Shown: positions 24,870 through 37,691, numbered from the stretch's first letter. The stretch is 64,000 bases of DNA from Paramarasmius palmivorus (GCA_037176845.1 JAYKXP010000014.1:558001-622000); one strand, 5' to 3'. Notes: generated by a model from the sequence alone, not told the origin. Numbers and translations are program-made.

Positions 24870-26516
24870 ATGACATTCCTCGACCGAGTTAAAGACGGAT
24901 TGGACAAGATAACCCCCAGAAGCGGGCCACCAAAATCGAGTTTGTCGGGAGGAATAGGGTCTGGTGGACATGTTGGTTTCGAGGATGATGTGAGTGTCGT
25001 ATCTTCACCAGATTTCTTCGGGTTCTTCCCCATCACTTCACATCCTTTCTTTACGGCCATCATTCTCGACATTGTCCCTTCTCTTCCATCTATTCCTGGA
25101 ATTCTCGAGCCATGGGGTTCGTATACGCTTTCGGACCACGGTCATTTCAATGCTAGGCTCGCATTTCTTACGTAATCATGTTGTACTTTCTTCCTCTCCA
25201 CCCCCTGCATGTCTGTGAGCTCTGCTGAAGGGCAGCTCGTGTTCCTACTGTTTGTTCCCATAGCATGGGTGCTATGGCTTTGGGTCTATTGGATTTTCTC
25301 CAAGTTCTTGATTTTGAAACTCATAAATGTATCCCTCACAGATGATCATCTCCAAACCTGCCATCGTCTTCCATGCATCCCAAATCTTCTTCAACTTTCT
25401 CGCAATGGCGTGCTTTGCTAGCGTTGCAGCATTCCAAGCTAAATGGGGTGTTGGTCCTTGTACGTCTCTCTCTAAACTCATGTATCTCTAGCTGTTAACG
25501 CATCCTTCCTACAGCTGGCCTCACAGGATTCACACTATTTCTGACGATTTCGGGCATGATCTTCTCGGCTTTCATGCTTGCGGTACCTGTCGCGTATGAA
25601 AAGTACGACAAGTTTGTGAGATTAGCCAGAGGACTCAAGGAAGTGCGCGTTGGATTTATTCTCACGGGAACCGGCACAACAGCAAGTTTGTTGATTGCGT
25701 GAGTATCGTGATCGTTTTATAGCTGTTGTACGACTTATACACCTCTTTTATAGGTTCATCGTCACCATATCTGCATGGACTCAAGCTGGCTGCAAGAATG
25801 CAGACAATGATCCACACGCCGAGGAGAAGGGTGATGACTTCAAGAAAGGTCTTCCTGGTTGGTGTAATACAAAGAAGGCCGCTGCTATCTTCCTTTGGCT
25901 AGCTTTTGGTATGCCCTTTTCAGTGCATTGTTTGGTACTGCCTCTGACTTGTCACTGCACAGTATTCTGGGGCGCGTCACTCGTTCTGTTGATTTTGCAA
26001 TGGCGCCAAGGCAAGCTTCTTGGCCCTCGCGACCCACCTTTCCAGCACCCCGTTGATGACGATGCACACGAGGATGACGACGAGGAATCTTCATACCACC
26101 ACATACCCCCAGTCCAGCCTGCTAGCACCGCAGCAGGAACCTCGACCCCGCCTAACCCATTTACCGACTCGAACCGCTATTCCGCAGTCTCCTCTGCCCC
26201 ATCATCGGCTCCTTATTCAACAGCATATTCATCCACACCCGTGGCAGCCGGCCGCCCAAGCATGGACGCGTACGGCGCCTTCTCAGACCCCGCTCCAAGT
26301 GGCTTCGGAGGTAACACACCAACGAGAATGAGTGGAGCCGCCCCAACGTTGCCAGAGCCTGACTTGGGACCGCAAGTTAGCCGGACGATGCAGTATGCGG
26401 ATCCGTATGCCGCTATTAGGGCCAATATCCAGCAAACTTCTGGTGCTCCGACATCGTCACCGTATGGCGCCTCCAGCGTACCGCCTAGCTATGAGAGCTA
26501 TACTGGATACCGGTGA
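24870..26516 (+). CDS. MARVEL-like four-helix membrane protein with proline/serine-rich tail
   Basis: Exon 1 (24870-24989) encodes MTFLDRVKDGLDKITP and ends FEDD. A long intron (about 350 nt, GTGAGT to CACAG near 25341) joins it in frame to MIISKPAIVFHASQIFF. Four hydrophobic helices follow: FLAMACFASVAAFQAKWG; SGLTGFTLFLTISGMIFSAF; VRVGFILTGTGTTASLLIAF; KKAAAIFLWLAFVFWGASL. A conserved extracellular segment contains Cys (TQAGCKNADNDPHAEE, LPGWCNTKKA). The tail is cytosolic, Pro/Ser/Tyr-rich (PPSYESYTGYR). This matches the basidiomycete MARVEL-domain family that sits in plasma-membrane microdomains. Exact role unknown. Introns at about 25460-25513, 25699-25753 and 25907-25961 preserve phase. 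The 350-nt first intron is unusually long for this window. Confidence 0.8.
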
Positions 26517-27011
26517 CCTGCAGCGGAAAAATTGATGACCTGATGAGATGAATGTTGTTGTCTACATCGTGTACAGTTTAATGAGGGGAGGCGCGCGTTG
26601 TTGATCGTGTAGATATATCATGACGCTCTTACTATTCATATTTATCCCAAAGGACATCTTTTTATGACGATTCTTCTTTCAAATTTTTGAAGGCGTTTTC
26701 TTATGCTCCATTCGCTTTCGCTTTCGTTTCATCGAAAGTACATTAGTATCACCAAGTGTATCCTATCTGGACAGCATAATTTATCTTGCGCTCAAATCTC
26801 TGGTCTGCGTACCTTTCGAGTTCTGACTTCTGATATGAATTCTGATGGTTTATTCGGACCACTTATCTCTAACCTAAAATTCATGACAGAAGCAGCATTA
26901 AGGTACATTCAAGGCAGATAAGGTACACCAGAAGATGCGAGAGATACAACACCATAGTTCCGCAATAAGCAACAAATATTCCAAGAAGAGAAATTGACGT
27001 TTTGTAACTTC
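26517..27011. other. Convergent 3' intergenic region
   Basis: AT-rich 3' flanks of the MARVEL-like (+) and secreted-protein (-) genes. No gene seen. Confidence 0.55.
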
Positions 27012-28772
27012 TTACATCGCATGGACAGTTACATCATCGATGAAGACGAACGATGGAGCAGATCCACCGACGAAAGCAAGCTCATCAGCCCCATTGGCCA
27101 CCACCTTCACTTCGTGGTAGGTCCACGAAGCGTAGCCAAGGTGAAGACTCTGAACAACTTCACCATTCCAGGTGACGTTGACGAAGGCATTCGCCTGGAG
27201 AGCGGGGCCACTATATGTGGAGGACGTGAAGAACTCGATGTTGTAAGTCTTGCCGGGAACAGTCTGAAGGGGCTGGGCATATTTGAGTGTACCAGGGAGG
27301 TTATCTATCATTGTGTGAAAGGCTGTTTAGAAAATAGAAAAGACAGGCACACATACCCGTGCCAAAGCCAGATCCAAGTAAACCAACACCGTTTCCTGAC
27401 CTAGCATAAGGTCCGTAGTGGAAGATAGAAGCATCGAGGTTTCCTCCGGAAGGAGAGATACCGATCCAGGAACTAGTGGAAGCGGTGTAGCAGAAGGTTC
27501 CACCATTGGGGCAAGTGGTGCTCTCAAAGTCACCGTCAGGAAGAAGGGACTTGCGGCGATATCCACGGGACAAAGTGACTTTCAAGTCTCCTTGGCCATA
27601 ATTGACAGCGGTGGATGCATCCGAAGGTACCCAGTACTGTCAAGGAAGTGAGTTCTACAACGCCACGACGGAAGTCAAGTAACATTTCTTACCATAGAGC
27701 AAGTGTAAGTCGTAGGGTTACCGTTGACAACAGCTCTCCAAATGTTGAAGTACTTGCATGCACCTCCCTGGCCATCTGGGCCTCGGGTCTTGCAGAGTTC
27801 GGCACAGGCATTCACATCGTACCTATCGAGGAACGCGAAGCCCATGTACTAGAATGACGACACGAATGACGATGAGCTTGAGAAGTCTAGAATGCGAATA
27901 TAGAAGCAAACTTACACCGGGAGCATTGTTTGCGCCAGCATTAGGACCAAAGACCAATTCGTAGTCTTCTGGGGTCGCGGGATCGACGAGAGCGGTGAGA
28001 CCATAACCACTACTTTGTTGAATATAAGTCAGACCCCACGGCAGTGGCATCTGTTGTTGGCCTCCTGTGTTGGTCTTTTCCGCTGCACTGTGGATATCGC
28101 CGTAGATAGCACATTTCAGGTTACTCTTCTCCGAGTAGACCCAGTCCAACATGGGGTTGTTGTACTCGTAGTAAAGATTGGCAAATACTGCGAAGAAGCC
28201 GTTTTCAATATTTCAAAGATCACAAACGGGCAAATACACGCTTACCACATCCGTCAACACGACTGCAGAAGTCAAGGCAGGGGTCTACGTTATAGGTGTT
28301 GTTGGGAACTACCGTGAAAGTGAGATAAGCAGTCCCTTGGATGGATCCGTCACGGTCAGAAAAGCCGGTTCCAGTCCCATCAAAAAGCTTGGTGTATTCG
28401 CTGGGGGTGCGCTTGACATTTCGACGAGAGTTGCCAGAGAACGATGAGACCTCAGCCGTGTTGTCGAGGACGGTACCATCTATAGCAGTAACTACAGTGG
28501 GCGGAGGTGGTTGATTTGGGATAGCGTCAGCAGCAGCTCCAGACTGTGTAATAGTGAGTTTCCCGTGTAGTGAAAACCAACAGAAATGTTACCTTCTGGT
28601 CGACTTGGGCAACAGTGTTCGCAATGGTGTCCGAGTCTGTGATGGTTTTGCTCAAGTCGACTTCCCCCGCATCAGCCGCGTCGGGAACACCCTGGTAGGC
28701 AGGGAAGACTAGAGCTGCCGAAGACGAGACCGCAAGTAGTGCGAGGGTCAGAAGGCGAGTACGAGAAAACAT
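27012..28772 (-). CDS. Secreted protein with PAN/apple-like cysteine-rich segment and C-terminal jelly-roll-like domain
   Basis: The start MFSRTRLLTLALLAVSSSA at 28772 is a clear signal peptide. Exons then give a pro-like region (GVPDAADAGEVDLSKT), SGNSRRNVKRTPSEYTKLF, a basic site that could be cleaved, and a cysteine-rich region (VDPCLDFCSRVDGC; SNLKCAIYGDIH; YDVNACAELCKTRGPDG). The C-terminal part (LLPDGDFESTTC; GPYARSGNGVGLLGSG; VPGKTYNIEFFTSSTYSG; FVFIDDVTVHA) resembles carbohydrate-binding-like beta-sandwich domains. The stop is at 27012. The overall layout resembles Agaricomycete proteins annotated as fruit-body-specific protein A. I first considered a GH7 cellulase, but no GH7 catalytic motif is present. 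It probably acts extracellularly or in the cell wall; the exact ligand is unknown. Confidence 0.7.
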
Positions 28773-30946
28773 CGTAGAAGTGATAAGGTTGGAAGGAAGA
28801 AGAGGATGAGGTTTCTAGCATTGCATGACGGTCTCTTTATACCTTCTTGTCAGGTTGTTTCCCAAAGTTGTCCCATAGGCTGAAAATGAAGACTGATCCG
28901 TTCACAGAGTGCCTGGGCGGCGGCGAGTCAGGTTCTCGGCGAGGCCGAAGAACCTCGTTGCTCATCGAAGATTCAAGTAAGCTTGAAGTTTGAAAGACGT
29001 GAAGTCCGTCCAATGTCCACTAGTATGCATTGTGTAGATTCTTTACGTATCCGGAGCGCGCGTTTTGACGCGTACCGCGGACATTCCAGGTCGCATCTAT
29101 TGCTGTGGACATCGGCGTTCGAGTTTGCATGCTCTTGTTCCATTCGAGGGTGATTGAAAAGCAGGGCAGGTACTGGCAGGTATCTTCAGGAACAAGGTTC
29201 CACTTCTGAACGTGCGACAGTGATGGGCCCAACACCTTGACGGATGAAATGAAGGGTAGTCGCGGATGAGCATGAGGAAAACAAATAAAAATGCTTGCAA
29301 GTTACGCACCGCTAACGGTATTCTACGAATGACTTCTAAACAAGGCTAGGAAGTCTCCTTTTGTGAGTCAATTACAAGGTCGCGAGTTACATTGAACATT
29401 ACGGAGGCCGTAATTGAGAGGATAATCCAGATCAAGTGTATCAATGTCGAGACAGAGATTGACGTCGGACATGGCCATTCGCGATGAATTAACAGGCAGG
29501 GACCGTCAGAGGCAGAGAAGTTTCCCGATTCCCAGTGGAACGTGGTGGTGTTCCTCCAACGTGCATTAGCGCCCAGCGCCAAATATTTGGGAGGGACTGC
29601 AACACGTAATATTCGCACTACGCTCGTTCTCTGACATCCACCATTGGTGGCCAAAACGGACTCCGATATTAATGTCGAGCCATTCTTCTTGTCCCTCAAC
29701 TTCATCAGTGAGTCATTGAACCAATTGAGAGGACAGCGGGCTCATCATACTTGCTCAGTAACACAACAACAGTAGGCCATGTCGGCCCACGCTCCGAAGG
29801 GCATCTGGAATTCCTTAGGACAACTCCTTTGCTTCGTCTGGAGAACGTGTATGCCATCATTGATCAATTATGTGAAGATAGGGTAGCCTGAGCGGTCTTT
29901 TCGCTCGTTTCAAGATTCCGACTCGCGAAAACCGGACTATGGCGACGAGACCTGCAAGCTCACGAACTCGATTCCTCGAACGTGGTTTCCACATCTTGTA
30001 ATCCTCAGCGACCTCTGCGCACAATACCGGCGCCGATCGGCTGCCGCAACCCCTCAGGAAGTCGAATCATCAATGATTGAGTACCTGAAGGCAATCCCAC
30101 CCAATTTACAAGTTTTCGGCATGCTTCAGCTTTGATGCATCAGATAGCTGTCGAGACGAGAGTGGAGGGCCTAGAAGCATATGAATCTCCTCTTCATCGC
30201 GGGCTGCATCATGTTTCAAACGGACATCAACAGTACCTGGGAGCTGGCGCATTTCGTTCCTAACCGTGTCGAACCCTTCCGCCGAGAGCCTTCCGTTTCG
30301 TTCACCAACGACTCTTTCCCTCAGTTCGAGACGAGCTGAGGCATCCCGAGACCGTTTTTCTCTCGATCTGTGGGGGAGGCACCTGTTTTCCTCTCCGAAA
30401 CAACTGTACCACCAATCTCATAGCGTTTTCATCGGGTGCAGATCTAGGTGCTACAACTGCAATTGGTGACATCGGATTCTTGATTGTGCGAGCACGCTGT
30501 GCACCCCTAGCTCAAGTCACCGCTGTGAACATACATCCGGACGGAACACAGTGACATTTACGTCGCGTATGCCCTGATCCTTTGGTTTATATAGTTCAAG
30601 GGGTTAGCAAAATTCTACTCACCAAAGTAACCTAATAATAGACCACCTTTACTCACAAGTATTAAGAGAACCAATAAAGAAAGCGGTGGTTATATTCGGT
30701 CAAAGGAAGGAAAAACAGAAACCGCCGACATGAACTTGCTTCGCGACGCGACGCGACTCGAAGATGCCTGCCGGAGCTGGCCGGTCATCTGACTTCTTGA
30801 ATATTTTTTACTTTTGCACTTGTTGCAACATCGATTCGAGTCAGATCAGCCAGCCCCTTCCTTTTGCTTCTCCTCGCTTTCATAGACGCCCCAAGACATC
30901 ATCTCATTGGATATTCGACGGAAAATTGAAAGCTTGATCAAGGATC
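28773..30946. other. 2.2-kb intergenic region with unassigned open stretches
   Basis: It lies between divergent genes (secreted protein -, HIS1 +). A 119-codon frame (29705-29346, -; MKLRDKKNGSTLISES) and a plus-strand stretch ending near 30134 (FPHLVILSDLCAQYRRR) might be exons of degraded or lineage-specific genes, but splice sites do not join them convincingly. The last 250 bases before HIS1 are its promoter; only half-sites related to the general-control TGACTCA element (e.g. GAGTCA near 30838) are visible. Confidence 0.4.
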
Positions 30947-32195
30947 ATGCATCTCATCACTAGTGCGTTTCAGGACAAGTTCTCATTCGACCCTTGCTAA
31001 CATTGTATCATCATCCAGATGCACTCGATGGCCGTGTGCTCTTTGCGATACCCAAGAAAGGTGCTCAACTTGCTGACATACCGATTCATTGTTGAGTCCT
31101 CTGAACACGGACATTTCCAGGCCGACTCCATGAGAAATGCATGCAAATCCTTGCTGGTCCGTTCTCACTTGGACGCGTTTATATGGGCCATCTGACAATT
31201 GATATCAGGCGCCGACATTCAATTTAGAAGACACGCACGGCTGGACGTATGTGTCGCTTTGAACATGCCCATTGCCCTGTGAGTAGCACCTTTTCAACGC
31301 GGGTCCAGCATGACTTACAGGAAGTAACTAGTATTTTCCTACCAGCATCCGATATCCCAAGCTTCGTCGGAAAGGGTAACGTCGATATAGGGATTACCGG
31401 CCACGATGTCATTCTCGAAGCCAAGATGAAGGAACATGTCACCGAAGAGCTCCGTCTAGGATTCGGAAAGTGCGCCTTGCAGGTCCAAGTTCCTGAATCT
31501 GGGCCACACCAGAAAGTGGAAGATCTTGCTGGGAAGCGGATAGTTACGAGCTTTGAGGTTCTAGCTGGAGATTTCTTCGGAGAGGTAGATGATCGGCTAG
31601 GTCTAACTGGAGATCAGCGGACGAAGATTGACTACGTGGGCGGAAGTGTTGAGGCAGCTTGTTCGTTAGGTTTAGCAGATGGAATAGGTGAGAGTGTTCC
31701 TCGTCGTCATCGAGTTTAGGTTAACTAACGGCTATCACCTCAAGTCGATCTTGTCGGTGAGTTTATGAGTTCATATTCGCTAAACGAGTCGAAGAACTGA
31801 CGGAATCCGAAGAATCCGGTGACACGATGCGTGCCTATAATCTTCACCCGATAGCTACGGTTCTCGATACCGAAGCAGTTTTAATAAAATCACGGAAACA
31901 ACTCGGTGAAGAGCAAGAAAAGCTGGTTAAGCTCATTACCAGTCGTATAGCTGGAGTTGTCGCCGCCAACAAATACGCCATATGTCAATACAATATTCCC
32001 CGAATGAAGCTTTCTCTTGCTACCACGATTACACCTGGCAGGAGAGCACCCACTGTGTCTGCACTAGAAGAAGAAGGCTGGGTTGCTGTCAGTAGTATGG
32101 TGGAAAAGAAAAAGATTGCAGAAATCATGGACGAGTTGGACAAGATCGGCGCAAAAGATATCCTCACATTCCACCTCGATAATTGCCGGGTGTGA
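30947..32195 (+). CDS. HIS1: ATP phosphoribosyltransferase (histidine biosynthesis, first step)
   Basis: It catalyses condensation of ATP with PRPP to phosphoribosyl-ATP, the committed, feedback-inhibited step of histidine synthesis. The start ATG at 30947 gives MHLIT. Spliced exons give NALDGRVLFAIPKKGRLHEK, ADIQFRRHARLDV, LPASDIPSFVGKGNVDIGIT, EELRLGFGKCALQVQVPE and IVTSFEVLAGDFF. Next come the PRPP-binding segment IDYVGGSVEAACSLGLADGI then VDLV, ESGDTMRAYNL, and the C-terminal regulatory ACT-like domain (NKYAICQYNIPRMKL..TPGRRAPTVSALEEEGWVAV). Length is about 295 residues, matching long-form HisG/His1. Introns are near 30963-31018, 31062-31121, 31156-31208 and further on; phase is kept at each. 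The ending HLDNCRV is at 32195. Confidence 0.95.
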
Positions 32196-32260
32196 TTCGA
32201 TGCCCGATCTGTAGATATGTATGGTGTATTCGTGTAGTATATATACTTCTAGAACCTGCT

Positions 32261-33625
32261 TTAACATAGAACCTCTGCTTTAGTCGTAGTAAGTGGTCCG
32301 AAAAGAAGCTCGGCTGGACGATAGTTTTCCGGATAAAAAGAACTTGAGATGAGGCCTTTCCGTGCCCAAGCATCGACTAAAATATTAGCCCATCCGACGA
32401 CCCATAACGTTGTCCAAAGCCATCCGTAGAAACCGCGTACTTTGCGACCAGTGGACTGCTTCCACAAGTCTTCCATAACGATGCCCACGGCCATCAAGAG
32501 GAAAAAGCCAATCATCCGCCAGTCGGTCCCTCTCGACATTCCCCAAAGCCCAAAATAATGCACTATGCCGGAAATTAGAAATGCACCAAAGGGCACACCG
32601 ACACGGCCTAGAATTCGAGAGAATGGCACAGAGCCGAGTGTGACGAAGATGTAGCGGAAGAACTGGTGCCAACGCTTAGCCCAGAAATCCCTGAGAGACG
32701 TGGCTTTCCACGGATGGTCGAACATGGGTGGCCAATCCATGGGATTCTGCTGGAAGATACCGACACCGATGATCGTAGCAAGGTCGTACCCAAGCTGAAC
32801 CGTGCAATATATGACAGGTCCTGCGAGTAGGGATATGTATGTCGACAGGGCATACCTTTGAAGGGGCGGTAGCTCTTCTGCGAATATGGTTGCACCACGG
32901 GGACAAGCTGTAAGGTGCAATTGAGGAAAGGTTTGGATGTAGTAGTGTATGATATCCATGGCCATAAGATGTGCAATAAGGGAGGTAGTGGTGTATAGGA
33001 GGAAGATGACTCTTCCAGATGTTGGCCTGGTGTGCGCAGGTACATGAAGGCCTTTCGACCAGTTCCAACCGATACCCCGTGCACTGCACAATAGGTGGAA
33101 TGCATCGAAGAACTTCTGCCACACCCCAACATGCGACTGCTTGTTGTGGGATACGGACGAAGCCCCGTTCCCATTAGCTACGTTCCCATTAGCTAGCCCG
33201 ATAGCTTCGACTCTTCGGTATGGTTCGGCTGAGCAGGCCCACGATATAGCTTGCATACTCAGAGTTGTCGCTGCAAGCTTGTTTCGCGTCAGTAACTGTC
33301 TAGTAAGACTAGAACTTCAGAGACGCACTGAAAATCCCTGATTTATATATGCCATTCTTTCATCCTCAAAACCGTAAGCTAGATCGAGTACGGCTGCTGC
33401 TCGGCAAGCGGAAAACACAACTGGTACCACTATAGCTGCCCGGATGAGCCGTGTATTGGGGAGGCATGCAAGCAATGCGAGAACATAATGACCAAGTATT
33501 GGTGGGAGAAGATAACGTGAAGCTGAGTGAAGGCTGAAAGAGACCGGCCTGGGATATGGTTCTGTAGAAAAGTGGGAAAACAGATGCCCCAGGTCCTCGG
33601 CAAAGCTTCTATGCAATGAAACCAT
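32261..33625 (-). CDS. Wax-synthase-like MBOAT acyltransferase
   Basis: Exon 1 (33625 to about 33324) encodes MVSLHRSFAEDLG and several helices (YLLPPILGHYVLALLA), ending INQGFS. An intron with acceptor AACAAG joins it in frame to LAATTLSMQAISWACSAEPY. The large exon has the MBOAT wax-synthase signatures: HVPAHTRPTSGRVIF, PPMFDHPWKATSLRDFWAKR and RWHQFFRYIF, a conserved W..RWH block, and the membrane-embedded histidine region FLISGIVHYFGLWG, where the conserved catalytic His lies. About eight transmembrane helices; stop at 32261. Members transfer acyl chains to alcohols, sterols or terpenoid acceptors in the ER. In fungi, similar enzymes occur in secondary metabolism, but no other biosynthetic genes lie beside this one. 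Confidence 0.85.
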
Positions 33626-34192
33626 CAACTTCTTTCCTTTACAACCACAACGACAATCTCACCTTGAAGTCATGAAGAGAATGGATCTCTGTATGGCCAA
33701 TTGCGCAAACTATTCCTCCTCCGACACGAACCTCGGGTGCCCGAGACAGTCCCGAACACGGTTAGAATTACGTTTGGTACCGCTGCGGAGAGGCAAATCC
33801 CCACATCATTTTGGCGTTCAACATTGGGGTTGCGTTGCGTTGGGGAAATGTCATTGCGCTGCACACTGACAGGACCACAAATACTTCTAACTCAAACTTG
33901 TGCTCACCACCGAGGCTTGCCAAATTATCGACGATTTTCGTCCGAGTCACATTAGACATACAGCGATGTTCGACGGCAATTTCTAACCAGCGAATGGTCC
34001 GACCTTACATAGTGACCACTAGTAGTGTGCTTCCTTTCCAAAAACTATCCCTAACTACTACTTGGAACAAATTCGCTCATACACAGCGCTCGTCAAGTCC
34101 GAGGGCCTAAGGATGCCCTCTGTCAGTTTCTCTTTTTGTAAACTCCTTCAACTCATTCACATACAACAGCCATGTCGGAGGCACCTCAGATC
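33626..34192. other. Intergenic region
   Basis: Promoter of the wax-synthase-like gene and 3' flank of the next minus-strand gene. Short overlapping open frames on both strands near 33670-33960 are not recognisable. Confidence 0.5.
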
Positions 34193-35528
34193 CTATGATG
34201 TTTGAAGAGGGTGATTGGGTGGCTCCAAATTGTGGCGTCCATGCTGGTCCGGGGAGTCCGTATCGTCCGTGCGTATATGTTCCCGAAAAAATGGCAGCGT
34301 AACAGACTGAATAGCGCTGAAATGCTCCCGTAGGCGTATCATTCGGGCTCTGACGTTGATGATGCTAAACGCAATGCCCGTTATGGCCGGCAAACAGTCA
34401 GCGACTAGAGTCTCGATGGGAGACTCGACCACAAAAGTTATAATGAAGAAGAGGAGCCATGAGCTAAAAAAAAATACTGTTAGGCAAGATAGCGATGATC
34501 AATCGATGGGTGCGCACCTGTAGAGCAGAGCACTTTCGATGAACACTGCGAGAATTCTCTACAGAGATTCAGCTATCAGTTTATATTCATTGTAAACACT
34601 TACGGTGAGGCCTGGTGATTCAAGTGCAATCACGCCAGCAGAACGATTGACACGATTCCTGCGCCAAATGTACCAAGCAATCAGTCCTAGATGCAACCTG
34701 GTCAGCTCTGTCGGGTTAAACATCAAGATCCTGTGAGATACGGCTTTGACCCACCAGTACAGTACCCGTTCGTCCTGATATTATACAAGATCAGGTCCAT
34801 CGTTTGAAAAGCATTTAGAGCACCAACGTTATTGTAAATACCCCCTCAGCTATAACCCAGCCGTCAACATGAGAACCAAACAGGGTTTCTCCTGCCGAAT
34901 AGTTTGAAAGTTGATATGTTACAGCGATACCACTGACTGGATACATTTCAGTACACACCGCAACGCTTTCAATAGCGCTTACTTAAAAGTCCGACCAATG
35001 TCAACGACGGGAAAATAATAATGTAGTTGTTTCGATTGCGAACTATCCACAACCTATAAATCTTGATTGACTTGTTGGCTTCCGCGAGTGCTTGAGATTG
35101 CCCGGTTTACTCACAATCATTATATCACCTGTAAGGAGAGCACCGACCAGAATTCCCGTTTTTGCTACGTATGTTGAGTGGGACAAATCGGAATAGTATG
35201 CCAATGGATCCCTTCCATCCATAGCCTCAAACAGTCGAATAACGCTACATATCCAGTGCTGCGTTTGGAGTCAATTTGTTAGCCAAAGAATGCCGGCAAT
35301 GACACGTACCGCAGTCACAGTGAGAAGTAATACTATGGCCCCAATGAACATCGGCTTTTTGACAGCGGAACCCATGCTGGTCTTTGTCGTTCTATTGCTG
35401 ATCAGCGGTAATTCTGCAGGAACGAGCTGGATCGTGATCGAGGTGACGTTGAGGACCAAGAAGATACCGTAGAGGAGAGTTTCAGCTATGACATCGGCGA
35501 GGTTGAGGGGGACCAGCGGAATGGGCAT
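34193..35528 (-). CDS. Orphan seven-transmembrane-type protein, family member 2
   Basis: The start MPIPLVPLNLADVIAETLLY is at 35528. The first exon ends TVTAVRV at a donor placed as in member 1 (21693-23089), and the next exon begins HWICSVIRLFEAMDGRDPLA, as in member 1. Shared blocks: KKPMFIGAIVLLLTVTA, a glycine-rich third helix (TGILVGALLTGDI), a YRLW-type segment and the final exon VESPIETLVADCLPAITGI then AFSIINVRAR. The stop is at 34193. The C-terminal tail lacks the IHV motif of members 1 and 3. Many introns of about 50-60 nt. It sits 260 bases downstream of member 3 in the same orientation, so the two form a tandem pair. Confidence 0.75.
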
Positions 35529-35788
35529 TGGAATGAGGTGATGAGCGAAGAGCTATATCACGGAGGTATATGTAAGTTTAAAAAGAAGGCGTGAGGTCTG
35601 TGAGGTCACAAGGGGCTCCTCGCATCTGTTACCTCCGCGGCTTATGTTCAATACACTCTGTCAACACGACAAGAAGTCGTGGGGTGTCACAGGGCACAAT
35701 ATGCACTGGTATTATGATGGCAAGGTTCGCGCTGGCCTCCGATAGCGATTGGACCCTAGAACACATTACGGAAAATGCATTGTTATCC

Positions 35789-37123
35789 TCAAAATGGTGG
35801 TGTGGTTACTACACTGGTTTGTAACTTTTCTGCACAGCGAGTGCGGTCCTCTATCGAGCCGAGATCGATGTTTGAGTTTGTATCGCTCACTTGTGCGACA
35901 TGTATCGAGATGGGATTCATAGGATGGCCAAATTCATTGTCGGATTGCTGACGCCCAGGACGCGCTTCAAATACCAGGGATGGAGAATGAGCGGCACGGT
36001 GGACTGCACGACCTAGATATGTCCTCGCCTTATTGATAGCAAAGGACATACCGGTGACAGGGACGAGGGTGTCTGCGAGAAGACCAGATGCAGATGATTT
36101 GGCAAGATATGCAACGGTATACGCGATGAACCATGAGCTGATTGTTGAGCAGTCAGTCGTATTCATACTCGAAATATTATGTAGAATTCAATTACTTACC
36201 TGAATATTGCCCCACACGGAGTAACAATATCAAGTAATATCTCCTGGCACCAAGGAACCATCTCTGTAAGACAAGCAGTCACATAAACCATCGAGAGATA
36301 GTATTTACCCTTGGTAACGATGTTCTATCTGCACGAAATGGACGACTCTGCCGACTTGTGTTGTAGATAAGCCACGCGAGTATAGAACTGCAGTAGACGA
36401 CGGTCCTTTTCGAAGCAACGATATAAGCAGGAGGCAGCAATATAATCGCTAATGACATACGCGAGTCCGCAAATGATTGTAGTTGTAGCCCATATCTCAC
36501 TGTTTGATATATCCTTAAAGCGTGCAAGATATTGTACCAAACCGATTCCACACGCTGTTGTGTCACGGATCGTTAACAAACACGTTCATTCCAGTTGATG
36601 AATATTAACTTACATGTAAGACCACCGAGTCCAAGAATTGGAGGTGTAACCACCGGAACATTGCGCCGTACGCACCATAGGCGATATATCTAGTCCATAC
36701 GCATGCTCAGAGCCAGTTGAACCATCATAGTGTTGTGCACATACAAGTATGGCGCTACCCTCGACTAGCGTTGCAAGCATCAGAGCGACTGTTACTGTGT
36801 GAAGGGTGTCCATATTGTGGCCTGAGTCACTGAATAGTCTGAGAACCACGCAAATCCAATGCTAACAACACTGTTCAGCAAATATAGGATCTATGTGAGT
36901 ATAGAATACGTACCGCAGTTATGATAGCCAGCAAAATCAGCGCTCCTATGAACATGGGGTCGTTCAATAGCATCGTCGAACGACGCTTGGAAGTCGATCG
37001 TGGAAGGGGGATGGGACGTGACCATTGCAGCGCAAGAGAAGTTACAGCGATGACAAAGTACATCCCGTAGAGCAGTGAAACTATCACGACAATCGCCAAA
37101 TCAATGCTCGTGTTCGAAGGCAT
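35789..37123 (-). CDS. Orphan seven-transmembrane-type protein, family member 3
   Basis: The start MPSNTSIDLAIVVIVSLLYG is at 37123. Exons give DPMFIGALILLAIITA, then HWICVVLRLFSDSGHNMDT, ALMLATLVEGSAILV, YTSNSWTRWSYM in the alternative frame of the next junction, VCGIGLVQYLARFKDI, TTTIICGLAYVISDYIA, and the last exon SSWFIAYTVAYLAKSSASG, VTGMSFAINKARTYLG and MNPISIHVAQVSD. The stop is at 35789. Intron placement after the second helix (TAVRIL / HWIC) matches members 1 and 2, supporting common descent. It is the more divergent member of the tandem pair. No function is known. Confidence 0.72.
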
Positions 37124-37691
37124 TTGATATGGTCGCTGCTCTCAGCATTGACGGCGAGCAATGTGCTTTTATGGGTTCGTGTAAGAGAATGAAAAATGAC
37201 ATGCACCGCCAAAAGACCGTGAGAGGCGAGCCCTCTGTTGAGTGATATGCATCAAATCCTGATGGGAGAGATATCGAGCGGATTTTGCGTAGAATTGTGG
37301 TTGAAAAAGTAGGTCTATATCCAAAGCTGCATCCTGCTTCATCATAGTGGAGGAAGAGGAAATCGACAAGCAGACGGCGCCAAGCGTTGTTGCGACTTCA
37401 GCCGAAAAATCACCACGTTCAGCTAGCCGATAGGTACAAAAACTACGCCGAGTATAGCAAATCAAGATTAACGCCGAAGTGCTTACGTATCAGGTATGGA
37501 TGCGAGGTCAAAAAGCTGTAGCCCTAACCCTAATTTTCTCTTTGCAACTTTTTTTTTCTTCCTTTCGATTTTTTTTGATGAATCGATACTGGTTGCACCA
37601 CACCACATCGGTCTGCCATCGACGGCTTGATCTTCACTTCTTTTTCACTTCATTCTCGACATCTGCTCCTTGCAGTGCAAAGAAACGCGGA
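37124..37691. promoter_or_regulatory. Divergent promoter region of seven-helix member 3 (-) and OLA1 (+)
   Basis: 568 bases without a supported gene. Immediately before OLA1 (37530-37680) there are long T- and CT-rich tracts, such as the T-runs at 37548-37556 and 37569-37576. This is the usual pyrimidine-rich core-promoter composition of highly expressed fungal housekeeping genes. Confidence 0.45.

Noticed and set aside
27012..28772. GH7 cellobiohydrolase
   Set aside because: The secreted, cysteine-rich layout suggested it at first, but no E-x-D-x-x-E-type GH7 catalytic motif or family blocks are present.
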